DNA from: CAZKWG01 sp964615375
Lineage (GTDB): Bacteria; Myxococcota_A; UBA796; CAZKWG01
DNA length: 64,000 bases
Direction: 5' to 3'
NCBI GenBank assembly: GCA_964615375.1
Contig: CAZTOW010000039.1
Location: 30,485 to 94,484, forward strand
The notes below the pieces were generated by a model. The model saw only the letters and a program-made list of their open reading frames with translations. It did not search any database and was not told the origin of the DNA. Made by a program: the position numbers and the translations under genes. This document shows positions 25,121 to 34,333 of the stretch, piece by piece; position 1 is the stretch's first letter, and each line of letters begins with the position of its first letter.

Positions 25121-26007
25121 TCCGCCTCTGGTCCTGGTGGATAGAGCGCCAGAGCCGCTGGGAGGACGCCCGTCCCCTGGCCGCCCTGCGCATCGGGGTC
25201 TGCGTCGCGCTGCTGCTGGACCTGCTGCAGACGGCGCGGCTGGGGCTGGTGGACGTGCTCTACCGGCCCTTCGCCGCGGGCGGGCTCGGCTCGGCGCCGG
25301 ACACCGCCTACGTGCTCGGCGCGCTGCTGCCGGCGGATCTGGCGGGCCGGGCGCTCTGGGGCGTGACGGTGCTGTGCCTGGTGCTGGTGCTGCTGGGCGT
25401 GGCGGCGCGCCCGGCGACGCTGATCGGGGTGCTGGCCTACGCGCAGCTCGGCCACCTCTACCCGCCCGGGGATCGGGCCATCGATCGGGTGCTGCGCACC
25501 GTGCTGCTGATGCTCCTGTTCAGCGACGCGCACCGCCGCTGGTCGCTGGCGCGGGGGCCGGCGGTGGCGCAGGTGCGGGGCTGGACCTCGGACCTGATCC
25601 GCACGCTGCTGGTGGTGGTCTACCTCAGCGCGGGCGTCTCCAAGCTGATGGCGCAGCCCGGCTGGCTCGGTCTGGACGGGATGCCGGTGCTCTACCGGGT
25701 CATGGCCGACCCGCTGGCCGCGCACCTCGACCCGCTCGCCCTCCGCGCCTGGTTCTGGCCCCTCCGGGTGCTGGGCTGGGGTACGATCGCCATGGAGTGC
25801 TCGGCCTTCCTGCTCTACACCCGCTGGGCGCCGGTCTGGGCCGTCTTCGGCCTCGGCATGCACCTCGGCATCGCGTTCACGATGGAGCTCGGGATGTTCT
25901 CCTGGGGGATGATGGCGCTCTATCCGCTGCTGTTCGCGCCCTGGTGGGTGCCGGCGCTGGACCGCTGGCGCGCGCGCCGCGCGGCCCGGCTGGGGGTGGG
26001 CGCATGA
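25117..26007 (+). CDS. HTTM domain (vitamin K-dependent gamma-carboxylase-like) membrane protein
   Basis: 296 residues with six or seven membrane helices. RPLAALRIGVCVALLLDLL at the start and VVVYLSAGVSKLMAQPGWLGLDGMPVLYRV (shortened: YLSAGVSKL, W, LDG) in the middle are HTTM hallmarks. HTTM proteins are the integral-membrane relatives of gamma-glutamyl carboxylase; bacterial functions are mostly unknown. The start overlaps the upstream gene and the stop overlaps tsaD (ATGA). Confidence 0.85.
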   Translation: MIRLWSWWIERQSRWEDARPLAALRIGVCVALLLDLLQTARLGLVDVLYRPFAAGGLGSAPDTAYVLGALLPADLAGRALWGVTVLCLVLVLLGVAARPATLIGVLAYAQLGHLYPPGDRAIDRVLRTVLLMLLFSDAHRRWSLARGPAVAQVRGWTSDLIRTLLVVVYLSAGVSKLMAQPGWLGLDGMPVLYRVMADPLAAHLDPLALRAWFWPLRVLGWGTIAMECSAFLLYTRWAPVWAVFGLGMHLGIAFTMELGMFSWGMMALYPLLFAPWWVPALDRWRARRAARLGVGA

Positions 26008-26987
26008 ACGTGCTGGGCATCGAGACCAGCTGCGACGAGACCGCGGCGGCGGTGGTGGGGCCGGGGGGCGTGCTCTCCGACGTCATCCACACGCAGGAGA
26101 TCCACGCGCTCTATGGCGGGGTGGTGCCGGAGATCGCCGGTCGGGCGCACGCCGAGCGCATCGTGTCCACCACCCGGGCGGCGCTGGAGCGGGCGGGGAT
26201 CCCGCGGCCGGACGCGGTGGCGGCCACGGCCGGGCCGGGGCTCATCGGCGCCGTGCTGGTGGGGCTGTGCTTCGCGCGGGCGGCGGCGGCGAGCTGGGGC
26301 GTGCCCTTCGTGGGCGTGAACCACCTGGAGGGGCACCTGCTCTCGCCGCTCCTCGAAGATCCGGCGCCCTCCTTCCCCTTTCTGGCCCTGGTGGTGAGCG
26401 GGGGGCACACCACGCTCTACCTGGCGCGCGACGTGGGCGACTACGAGGTGCTGGGGCAGACCGTGGACGACGCGGCGGGGGAGGCCTATGACAAGGTCGC
26501 CCGGATGCTGGGCCTCGGCTACCCGGGCGGGCCGCCGGTGGATCGCCTGGCGCAGTCCGTCGGGCAGGGCAGGGGAGGGGAGGCGCCTCCGCAGTTCCCA
26601 CGACCGGACCCGGGCGGCCTGAACTGGAGCTTCTCCGGGCTGAAGACGGCGGTCCGCTCGCACCTCGCCCGGCCGGATCGGGCCTCGGACGCCGCGGTCG
26701 CGGCGGGCTTCCAGGAGGCCGTCAGCGAGGTGCTCTGCGCGCGGGTGTGGGAGGCCTCGCGGCGGACGGGGGTGCAGCAGGTGGCGCTCTCCGGCGGGGT
26801 GGCTGCCAACAGCCGGCTCCGCGAGCGCATGAAGGGCCTGCCCCTGGACGTCTTCCTGCCGCCGCGGTCGCGCTGCACGGACAACGGCGCGATGATCGCC
26901 AACGCCGGGCGCCTGCGCCTGCTGCGGGGCGAGCGTCACGGGCTCGGCGCGGGCGCGCGGGCGAGCTGGACCCCGGGGGCGCCGTGA
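26004..26987 (+). CDS. tsaD: tRNA N6-adenosine threonylcarbamoyltransferase TsaD
   Basis: 327 residues. GIETSCDETAAAVV at the start, metal-binding HLEGH, ALVVSGGHTTL, DDAAGEAYDKVARMLGLGYPGGP, LSGGVAANSRLRE and the CTDNGAMIA Asp near the end make the identification secure. With TsaB and TsaE it transfers threonylcarbamoyl to A37 of ANN-reading tRNAs (t6A). It starts inside the HTTM stop and ends inside the rsmA start, so expression is tied to the long operon. Confidence 0.97.
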   Translation: MNVLGIETSCDETAAAVVGPGGVLSDVIHTQEIHALYGGVVPEIAGRAHAERIVSTTRAALERAGIPRPDAVAATAGPGLIGAVLVGLCFARAAAASWGVPFVGVNHLEGHLLSPLLEDPAPSFPFLALVVSGGHTTLYLARDVGDYEVLGQTVDDAAGEAYDKVARMLGLGYPGGPPVDRLAQSVGQGRGGEAPPQFPRPDPGGLNWSFSGLKTAVRSHLARPDRASDAAVAAGFQEAVSEVLCARVWEASRRTGVQQVALSGGVAANSRLRERMKGLPLDVFLPPRSRCTDNGAMIANAGRLRLLRGERHGLGAGARASWTPGAP

Positions 26988-27820
26988 CCCACCCCGCGAA
27001 GCTGCTGGGCGAGCTGGAGGGTCGGGCGCGCAAGCGCTTCGGGCAGCACTTCCTGGCCAGCCCGTCCACGGTGGAGCGCATCGTGGCCCTGGCCGGGATT
27101 CAGCCTGGAGACCGCGTGCTGGAGGTGGGCCCGGGGCTCGGGGTGCTCACCGAGGCGCTGCTGGGCGCGGGCGCGCGGCTCACCGCCGTCGAGCTCGACC
27201 GGGACCTGGCGGCGGCGCTGGAGGATCGCCTCGGAGCCTCCATCGAATCCGGGGCGCTGCGGCTCGTCCAAGGGGACGCGACCACGCTGGACCTGGACAC
27301 GCTGCTGCCCGGGGACGGTTGGGTGTGCGCGGCGAACCTGCCCTACAACGTGGGCACGCGCATCCTGATCCGCATGCTGGAGCGTCCGGGCACCTTCCGG
27401 CGCCTGGTCGTGATGCTGCAGCGCGAGGTGATCGAGCGCCTGGCCGCGCCTCCGGGATCCGGGGATCGCGGCTCGCTCTCGGTCTTCACCCAGTCCCGCG
27501 CCGAGGTGCGGGTGGCCCTCCGCGTGCCGCCCGGCGCCTTCCACCCGCCGCCCAAGGTGGAGTCGGCGGTGGCCGTGCTCACCCCGCGCCCCGCGCCCGA
27601 GACGGGAGGAGCGCCGGTCGCCCGCTTCGACCTCGTGGTCCGCCGCGTGTTCTCCGCCCCCCGAAAGACGCTCCGCCGCGTGCTGGTGGACAGCTTCGGG
27701 GTCGAGCCCGCCGAGCGCGCCCTGGCCGAGGTCGGGCTCGATCCCCGCCTCCGCCCGGCCGAGCTCGATCTCCTGGACTTCGGGCGCCTCGCGCTGGCCC
27801 TGCCCGAGGCGGGGGCGTAG
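26984..27820 (+). CDS. rsmA: 16S rRNA dimethyladenosine transferase RsmA (KsgA)
   Basis: 278 residues from the GTG at 26984 overlapping the tsaD stop (GTGA). RKRFGQHFL at the start, SAM motif VLEVGPGLGVLTEAL, catalytic NLPYNVGTRIL, and FHPPPKVESAV. It dimethylates A1518 and A1519 of 16S rRNA during small-subunit maturation. Last gene of the operon. A GC hairpin (27833-27839 with 27856-27862) follows but has no T run. Confidence 0.96.
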   Translation: MTHPAKLLGELEGRARKRFGQHFLASPSTVERIVALAGIQPGDRVLEVGPGLGVLTEALLGAGARLTAVELDRDLAAALEDRLGASIESGALRLVQGDATTLDLDTLLPGDGWVCAANLPYNVGTRILIRMLERPGTFRRLVVMLQREVIERLAAPPGSGDRGSLSVFTQSRAEVRVALRVPPGAFHPPPKVESAVAVLTPRPAPETGGAPVARFDLVVRRVFSAPRKTLRRVLVDSFGVEPAERALAEVGLDPRLRPAELDLLDFGRLALALPEAGA

Positions 27821-27879
27821 CAGACGGGTCGGGAGGGCGTTAGGGTCCGCTCGACCGCCCTCGAGCTGGAGCCCCGCAC

Positions 27880-28647
<768 letters not shown>

Positions 28648-28649
28648 CC

Positions 28650-29735
28650 ATGAGCTCCGCCCCCCCGGAGCGGCGCTATACCTTCATGGTGGTGCCTGAC
28701 GGCGGGCGCGGGCAGGTGCGGCAGCTCTCGGTGACGGTCGCGCAGCTGCGGCGCTGGGGCATGGTGGCGGCGGCGGTCGGCGCGTTGGCGCTGGTGGCGC
28801 TGCTCTTCCTGGTCACCACCCTGCCCCGCGGGCTGGCCTACCGCGCGCTCTTCGACGAGAACGTCGCCTTGAAGGCGCAGCTCCAGGACATCGAGCGGCG
28901 GCTGGAGGAGGTGGACGACGCGCTGCGGCGCCTGCGCCTCTACGACGCGCAGCTCGACGCGCTCCCCGGCGGCAGCTTCCCCGCCGAGACCCCGGTGCCC
29001 GAGGACGAGCTCGCCCCGAACGGCGAGGAGGTGCTGGAGGAGGAGCCGCTCGAGGATGAGCCGCTCGAGGAGGAGGAGCCTCCGGCCCCGCGATCCGCCC
29101 CCTCGGGGCCCTCCCTCGGCTTCGAGGGCGCGCACGGCGCGGCGGACGAGGAGACCGGGGAGGGCGCTGGGGACGGGGACGCGCCCCTACCCGAGAGCAT
29201 CAGCCCCACCCTGCAGTGGGCGCTGGCCGTAGCCGACCGGGTGCGGCGCACGGCGCTGGTGGTAGGGGCCGCGCTGCCCCGGGCCGGGATGCTGGCGGAG
29301 AACGCCGAGGCCTGGCTGAGCGCGCGCGACGCCTACCCCTCGCTGTGGCCGGTGGACGGCCCCATCACCAGCCGCTTCGGCTACCGGCGCTGGCCGCTCA
29401 ACAAGCGGCGCTGGCAGTTCCACTCCGGGCTGGACATCGGCGCTCCCCGCGGCACCATCGTCGTCGCCCCCGGCTCCGGCACCGTCGTCCGCGTGGACTA
29501 TGACCGGGGGAAGGGCAACTATGTCGAGATCGACCACGGCCACGGCGTCGTCAGCCGCCTGAACCACAACTCCGCCATCTTCGTCTCCCCGGGCGACCTC
29601 GTGCGCCGCGGCCAGGCCGTCGCCGCCGTGGGCTCGACGGGGATGAGCACCGGCCCTCACTGCCACTACGCCATCCTGGTCAACGGCGAGTACGTTGATC
29701 CTCTCCTCTACCTGCCGGCGCGCTCGCCATCCTGA
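28650..29735 (+). CDS. M23 family cell-wall endopeptidase, membrane-anchored
   Basis: 361 residues; ATG at 28650 just after the phosphatase stop. Membrane helix at about 32-52, short coiled coil (NVALKAQLQDIERRLEEV), a Glu/Pro-rich linker, and a C-terminal lysostaphin-type LytM domain: SRFGYRRWPL, HSGLDIGAPRGT (zinc His and Asp), and GPHCHYAI (HxH). All zinc ligands are present, so it is probably an active peptidoglycan DD-endopeptidase rather than an EnvC-type activator. Confidence 0.92.
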   Translation: MSSAPPERRYTFMVVPDGGRGQVRQLSVTVAQLRRWGMVAAAVGALALVALLFLVTTLPRGLAYRALFDENVALKAQLQDIERRLEEVDDALRRLRLYDAQLDALPGGSFPAETPVPEDELAPNGEEVLEEEPLEDEPLEEEEPPAPRSAPSGPSLGFEGAHGAADEETGEGAGDGDAPLPESISPTLQWALAVADRVRRTALVVGAALPRAGMLAENAEAWLSARDAYPSLWPVDGPITSRFGYRRWPLNKRRWQFHSGLDIGAPRGTIVVAPGSGTVVRVDYDRGKGNYVEIDHGHGVVSRLNHNSAIFVSPGDLVRRGQAVAAVGSTGMSTGPHCHYAILVNGEYVDPLLYLPARSPS

Positions 29736-29777
29736 GGCCCGCCGCGCCCACGAGCGCTGCTTCCGACACGCGCGCCC

Positions 29778-29806
29778 TTGACCTTCGCGGGGTCCGCGCG
29801 CACATT
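29778..29806 (+). promoter_or_regulatory. Putative secA promoter
   Basis: TTGACC, 17-base spacer, CACATT, 28 bases before the secA ATG. The -35 box is good, the -10 box is weak. Confidence 0.4.
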
Positions 29807-29834
29807 GAGCGGTCTTCCGACCTCCGGGACGTCC

Positions 29835-32645
29835 ATGCTGAACTTCGACACCATCGTCGCCAAAATCATCGGCACCCGCTCCGAGCGCGAGCTCAAGAAG
29901 CTGAAGCCGATCCTCGAGAAGATCAACGCGCTCGAGGCCACGCAGCAGGCTCGCTCGGATGACGAGCTCCGCGCCCAGACCCCCGCGCTCAAGGAGCGGC
30001 TGGCCAACGGAGCGCCGATCGACGACCTCATCCCGGACGCCTTCTCGCTGGTTCGCGAGGTCTCCCGCAGAAAGCTGGGGATGCGGCACTTCGACGTCCA
30101 GATGCTCGGCGGCATGGTGCTGCACCGCGGCTCGGTGGCGGAGATGAAGACCGGCGAGGGCAAGACCCTGGTCGCCACGCTGCCCGCCTACCTGAACGCG
30201 CTCTCGGGCAAGGGCGTCCACGTCGTCACGGTCAACGACTACCTGGCCAGCCGCGACGCCGACTGGATGGGGACCATCTACAAGTTCCTGGGCCTGCGGG
30301 TCGGCAAGATCCTGAGCAACGAGCGCAGCGACCGGATCAAGCGCGAGGCCTACGCCGCGGACATCACGTATGGCACGAACAACGAGTTCGGCTTCGACTA
30401 CCTCCGCGACAACATGAAGTTCAAGCTGGAGGACTACGTCCAGCGCGGCCACAACTTTGCCATCGTGGACGAGGTGGACTCCATCCTGGTGGACGAGGCG
30501 CGCACGCCGCTCATCATCAGCGGCCCGGCCAACGACAACTCCGAGCGCTACTACATCATCGACAGCGTCGTCCCGCTCCTGCAGGCGGAGATCGACTACC
30601 TCGTGGACGAGAAGAACCGCAGCGTGACGCTCACGGACTCCGGCGTGGACCGGGTCGAGCAGCGCCTGGGCATCGACAACCTCTACGACGTCCACAACAT
30701 GGAGATCCTCCACCACGTCAACCAGGCGCTGAAGGCCCACACCCTCTTCAAGCGCGACCGCGACTACGTGGTGCAGGACGGCAAGGTCGTCATCGTCGAT
30801 GAGCACACCCACCGGCTCATGCACGGCCGGCGCTGGTCGGACGGCCTGCACCAGGCGGTCGAGGCCAAGGAGAAGCTCAACATCGAGGCCGAGTCGCAGA
30901 CGTACGCGACCATCACCTTCCAGAACTACTTCCGCATGTACTCGAAGCTGTCGGGCATGACCGGCACCGCGGAGACCGAGGCGGAGGAGTTCCAGAAGAT
31001 CTACAACCTGCACGTCGTGGTGGTGCCGACGAACCGCGCCGTGGTCCGCGCGGACCACTCCGACATGGTCTACAAGACCCAGGGCGAGAAGTTCAAGGCG
31101 GTCATGGCCGATATCGAGGAGGCCCACGGCCGCGGGCAGCCCATCCTGGTCGGCACCGCCTCGGTGGAGAAGTCGGAGATCGTCAGCCGCCTGCTCAAGT
31201 CCCGGGGCATCCCCCACGAGGTGCTGAACGCGCGAAACCACGCGCGCGAGGCTGAGATCGTCAGTCAGGCCGGGCGGCTCAAGAAGGTCACGGTCTCCAC
31301 GAACATGGCCGGTCGCGGCACGGACATCAAGCTGGGCGGCGACCCCGAGTTCCTGGCGAAGGCCGAGGCCAACCCCGACGCGCAGCCCGAGCAGTACGAG
31401 GCGGCGCTGGCACGCTATCGGGCCGAGTGCGAGGCGGAGAAGGTCCGCGTGCTGGAGGCGGGCGGCCTGCACATCGTCGGCACCGAGCGCCACGAGTCCC
31501 GGCGCATCGACAACCAGCTCCGCGGGCGCTCCGGCCGCCAGGGTGACCCGGGCTCCAGCCGCTTCTACCTCTCGCTGGAGGACGACCTGCTGCGCATCTT
31601 CGGCTCCGACAAGCTGGTCGGCTGGATGGAGCGCATGGGGCTCAAGGACGACGAGCCCATCGAGCACCGCTGGATCAACCGCTCCATCGAGAACGCGCAG
31701 AAGAAGGTCGAGGGCCACAACTTCAACATCCGCAAGAACCTGCTGGAGTACGACGACGTCCTCAACCAGCAGCGGAAGTCGGTGTACGACCTTCGGCGCC
31801 GGATCCTCCAGGGGGACGGCGTGGCCGAGATCCTCATGGAGGCGGTCAACAGCCTCGTGGACGACATCATCGACGAGGTCACGCCGGAGAAGGCGAGCCA
31901 GGAGGAGTGGGACCTGGCGGGGCTGCGCGAGCGCCTGGACCGCGTCTTCGGCCTGCAGCTGCCCGAAAAGGACGAGGAGATCCGGGACTGGAGCTGGGAC
32001 GAGCTCTACGATCGCGTGCGCGAGGACGCGATCAAGAGCTACGAGACCCGGCGTGACGAGCTCGGCGAGAGCTTCATGGAGACCGGGCGTCTGATGATGC
32101 TCACCTTCACCGACCAGCACTGGAAGGACCACCTGCTGGCCATGGACCGCCTGCGCGACGGCATCGGGCTCCGCGGCTACGGGCAGAAGAACCCGCTGCT
32201 GGAGTACAAGAAGGAGGGCTTCAACTACTTCCAGCTGATGAATGCGCTGCGCGACGAGGCCGTGATCTCGCGCCTCCTCAGGCTCGAGCGCAACCCGCTG
32301 GAGGGCATGTCGAACCTCTCGCCCAAGCTGGCGGGCAAGCGGCTGGCGGCGGGAGACTTCGGCGAGGACGACGAGGACGAGGCGCCGAGCGCGCCCACGC
32401 CCTCGCAGGTGGCCTTCCCTGGCGGCATGCCGCTGGCCATCCCCGCGGGCGCCCGCCCCCCCGCGCCCCCGCCGCGCCCCGTCGAGCCCGTGCGCCCGCA
32501 GCCGGGCGAGCAGGCGCGCGCCTTCGCCGCCGAGCACGGGATCGGCCGAAACGACCCTTGCCCCTGCGGGAGCGGCAAGAAGTTCAAGAAGTGCTGCTAC
32601 CAGGAGCCCGCCGCCGACGCGGGCGCCGTGGACGGCATGGCCTGA
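29835..32645 (+). CDS. secA: Preprotein translocase ATPase SecA
   Basis: 936 residues; start MLNFDTIVAKIIGT as in other SecAs. Walker A in MKTGEGKTLVA, DEVDSILVDEARTPLIISG, TNMAGRGTDIKLGG and GRSGRQGDPGSS are seen. The C-terminus has a Pro/Ala-rich linker and a complete zinc-binding SEC-C tail (CPCGSGKKFKKCC) for SecB and lipid contact. Drives Sec-dependent export through SecYEG. Confidence 0.98.
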   Translation: MLNFDTIVAKIIGTRSERELKKLKPILEKINALEATQQARSDDELRAQTPALKERLANGAPIDDLIPDAFSLVREVSRRKLGMRHFDVQMLGGMVLHRGSVAEMKTGEGKTLVATLPAYLNALSGKGVHVVTVNDYLASRDADWMGTIYKFLGLRVGKILSNERSDRIKREAYAADITYGTNNEFGFDYLRDNMKFKLEDYVQRGHNFAIVDEVDSILVDEARTPLIISGPANDNSERYYIIDSVVPLLQAEIDYLVDEKNRSVTLTDSGVDRVEQRLGIDNLYDVHNMEILHHVNQALKAHTLFKRDRDYVVQDGKVVIVDEHTHRLMHGRRWSDGLHQAVEAKEKLNIEAESQTYATITFQNYFRMYSKLSGMTGTAETEAEEFQKIYNLHVVVVPTNRAVVRADHSDMVYKTQGEKFKAVMADIEEAHGRGQPILVGTASVEKSEIVSRLLKSRGIPHEVLNARNHAREAEIVSQAGRLKKVTVSTNMAGRGTDIKLGGDPEFLAKAEANPDAQPEQYEAALARYRAECEAEKVRVLEAGGLHIVGTERHESRRIDNQLRGRSGRQGDPGSSRFYLSLEDDLLRIFGSDKLVGWMERMGLKDDEPIEHRWINRSIENAQKKVEGHNFNIRKNLLEYDDVLNQQRKSVYDLRRRILQGDGVAEILMEAVNSLVDDIIDEVTPEKASQEEWDLAGLRERLDRVFGLQLPEKDEEIRDWSWDELYDRVREDAIKSYETRRDELGESFMETGRLMMLTFTDQHWKDHLLAMDRLRDGIGLRGYGQKNPLLEYKKEGFNYFQLMNALRDEAVISRLLRLERNPLEGMSNLSPKLAGKRLAAGDFGEDDEDEAPSAPTPSQVAFPGGMPLAIPAGARPPAPPPRPVEPVRPQPGEQARAFAAEHGIGRNDPCPCGSGKKFKKCCYQEPAADAGAVDGMA

Positions 32646-32654
32646 AGCTCGGCC

Positions 32655-32683
32655 TTGCTCGGGTCCCGGCCCCATGCTAACTG
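32655..32683 (+). promoter_or_regulatory. Putative rpsB operon promoter
   Basis: TTGCTC, 17-base spacer with a TGC just before the -10 (extended -10 type), then TAACTG. A transcript from here would begin at about 32690 and carry the structured leader. Confidence 0.4.
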
Positions 32684-32690
32684 TGCCGGG

Positions 32691-32770
32691 CCCCACGAGT
32701 GGGGACTTCCACGCCGGACAAACACAGCGCTCCGGTGGTGCTGACGCCATCCCGGCGTCGGTCGGAGCGC
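32691..32770 (+). promoter_or_regulatory. Structured 5' leader of rpsB-tsf (candidate S2 autoregulation RNA)
   Basis: Two elements. First, hairpin CCCCA-CGAG-TGGGG (32691-32704). Second, a nested structure: outer stem GCGCTCCG (32727-32734) with CGGAGCGC (32763-32770), and inner stem GACGCC (32743-32748) with GGCGTC (32754-32759) around ATCCC. All stems are perfect. In other proteobacteria ribosomal protein S2 represses its own rpsB-tsf transcript through a leader structure; this is a positional and structural candidate, not a match to a known model. Confidence 0.55.
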
Positions 32771-32830
32771 GTGCCGGCGGTCGCACAACCCGAATCCAGG
32801 GGTCCTCGTCGAGGGCTCCGCGGAGTTCCG

Positions 32831-33622
32831 ATGCCCTCTGTCTCTCTGCGTGATCTGCTCGAGTCCGGCGTACACTTCGGCCATCAGACCCGGATGTGGA
32901 ACCCCAAGATGAAGAACTTCATCTACGGGGAGAAGAACGGGATCCACATCATCGACCTCCAGAAGACGGCCCGCGGCCTCGTGGAGGCCTGCCGCTTCGT
33001 CACGGGCGCCGTCTCCCGCGGCCAGAGCGTGCTCTTCGTCGGCACCAAGCGCGCCGCGCGCGAGATCGTGCAGGAGCAGGCGGGCCGCGCGGGCATGTAC
33101 TACGTCAACAACCGCTGGCTGGGCGGCACGCTGACGAACTTCCAGACGGTCAAGAAGTCCATCGACCGCCTGAACGGCCTGGAGAAGGCGCGCGCCGAGG
33201 GCAAGTTCGACCTCCTCACCAAGAAGGAGGCCCTCGACCTGACCCGCCGCATCGAGAAGATGGACCGCTCGCTGGCGGGCATCAAGCACATGAAGGGCCT
33301 CCCCGGCCTGCTCTTCGTCATCGACCCCAAGCGGGAGTACATCGCGATCCGCGAGGCGAACGCGCTGAAGATCCCGGTGGTGGGCCTCTGCGACACCAAC
33401 TGCGACCCGGACGGCATCCAGCACGTCATCCCGGGCAACGACGACGCCATCAAGAGCATCCGCCTGTTCACGACGGCCATCTCGGACGCCGCGATCGAGG
33501 GCGGCGTCGCCGGTCGCGAGACCGCGGGCGGCATGGTGACGCAGTCCGACATGCTCGACGTCGAGATCTTCCGCCGCCGCGTGGATGACGACGCCGAGCA
33601 GGACGTCGCCGACGAGAGCTGA
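32831..33622 (+). CDS. rpsB: 30S ribosomal protein S2
   Basis: 263 residues: SLRDLLESGVHFGHQTRMWNPKM, FVGTKRAAREIV, YYVNNRWLGGTLTNF, IDPKREYIAIREANALKIPVVGLCDTNCDP are classical S2 signatures (each quoted in part). An acidic tail of about 15 residues follows. First gene of the standard rpsB-tsf-pyrH-frr-uppS cluster. Confidence 0.98.
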   Translation: MPSVSLRDLLESGVHFGHQTRMWNPKMKNFIYGEKNGIHIIDLQKTARGLVEACRFVTGAVSRGQSVLFVGTKRAAREIVQEQAGRAGMYYVNNRWLGGTLTNFQTVKKSIDRLNGLEKARAEGKFDLLTKKEALDLTRRIEKMDRSLAGIKHMKGLPGLLFVIDPKREYIAIREANALKIPVVGLCDTNCDPDGIQHVIPGNDDAIKSIRLFTTAISDAAIEGGVAGRETAGGMVTQSDMLDVEIFRRRVDDDAEQDVADES

Positions 33623-33636
33623 TCTACGCATCTTCG

Positions 33637-33652
33637 GGGCCCTTCGGGGCCC
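33637..33652 (+). promoter_or_regulatory. UUCG-tetraloop hairpin between rpsB and tsf
   Basis: GGGCCC-TTCG-GGGCCC, a six-pair stem with a very stable C(UUCG)G loop. There is no following T run, so it is not an intrinsic terminator. It may mark an RNA processing or partial attenuation point that sets the rpsB to tsf ratio. Confidence 0.6.
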
Positions 33653-33671
33653 GCAACCTGGAGTCTCTGTC

Positions 33672-34331
33672 ATGGCTGCTGTGTCTTCCGCTGACATCAA
33701 GAACCTGCGCGAGCGCACCGGCGCTGGCATGCTCGACTGCAAGAAGGCGCTCGAGGAGAACAACGGCAACCTCGAGGCCGCCGTCGACTGGCTGCGCGCC
33801 AAGGGCATCGCCAAGGCCGCCAAGAAGGCCGCGCGCGCCGCGACCGAGGGCACCGTCGAGGCCTACATCCACGGCGGCGGCCGCATCGGCGTGCTGCTGG
33901 AGGTCAACTGCGAGACGGACTTCGCCGCCCGCTCCGAGGCCTTCCAGAAGCTGGTTCACGACGTGGCCATGCACATCGCCGCATCGAACCCCGAGTTCGT
34001 GGGTCGCGAGGAGGTGAGCCAGGACGCCTACGAGCGCGAGAAGGCCATCCAGCTGGCCCGCGTGATGGAGGAGGGCAAGCCCGCCGCCGTCGCGCAGCGC
34101 ATCGTCGAGGGGCGCATGAGCAAGTGGTACGAGGACGTCTGCCTGCTCGAGCAGAAGTTCATCAAGGACGAGGACAAGACGGTTCAGCAGGTGCTCTCCG
34201 AGGCCATCGCGGTCATCGGCGAGAACATCAAGATCCGTCGCTTCGTGCGCTTCGCGCTGGGCGAGGGCCTGGAGAAGAAGCAGGTGGACTTCGCCGCTGA
34301 GGTCGCCGCGCAGATGGCGGGCGGCCACTGA
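33672..34331 (+). CDS. tsf: Translation elongation factor Ts
   Basis: 219 residues, the shorter EF-Ts form. SADIKNLRERTGAGMLDCKKAL and GGRIGVLLEVNCETDFAAR are diagnostic; the C-terminus keeps LLEQKFIKDEDKTVQQVL and IRRFVRFALGEGLEK. It recycles EF-Tu by GDP-GTP exchange. Two bases separate its stop from pyrH. Confidence 0.98.
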   Translation: MAAVSSADIKNLRERTGAGMLDCKKALEENNGNLEAAVDWLRAKGIAKAAKKAARAATEGTVEAYIHGGGRIGVLLEVNCETDFAARSEAFQKLVHDVAMHIAASNPEFVGREEVSQDAYEREKAIQLARVMEEGKPAAVAQRIVEGRMSKWYEDVCLLEQKFIKDEDKTVQQVLSEAIAVIGENIKIRRFVRFALGEGLEKKQVDFAAEVAAQMAGGH

Positions 34332-34333
34332 GC

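Noticed and set aside
27833..27862. Terminator after rsmA
   Set aside because: A seven-pair stem exists but the loop is 16 bases and there is no T run; kept only as a remark in the rsmA entry.
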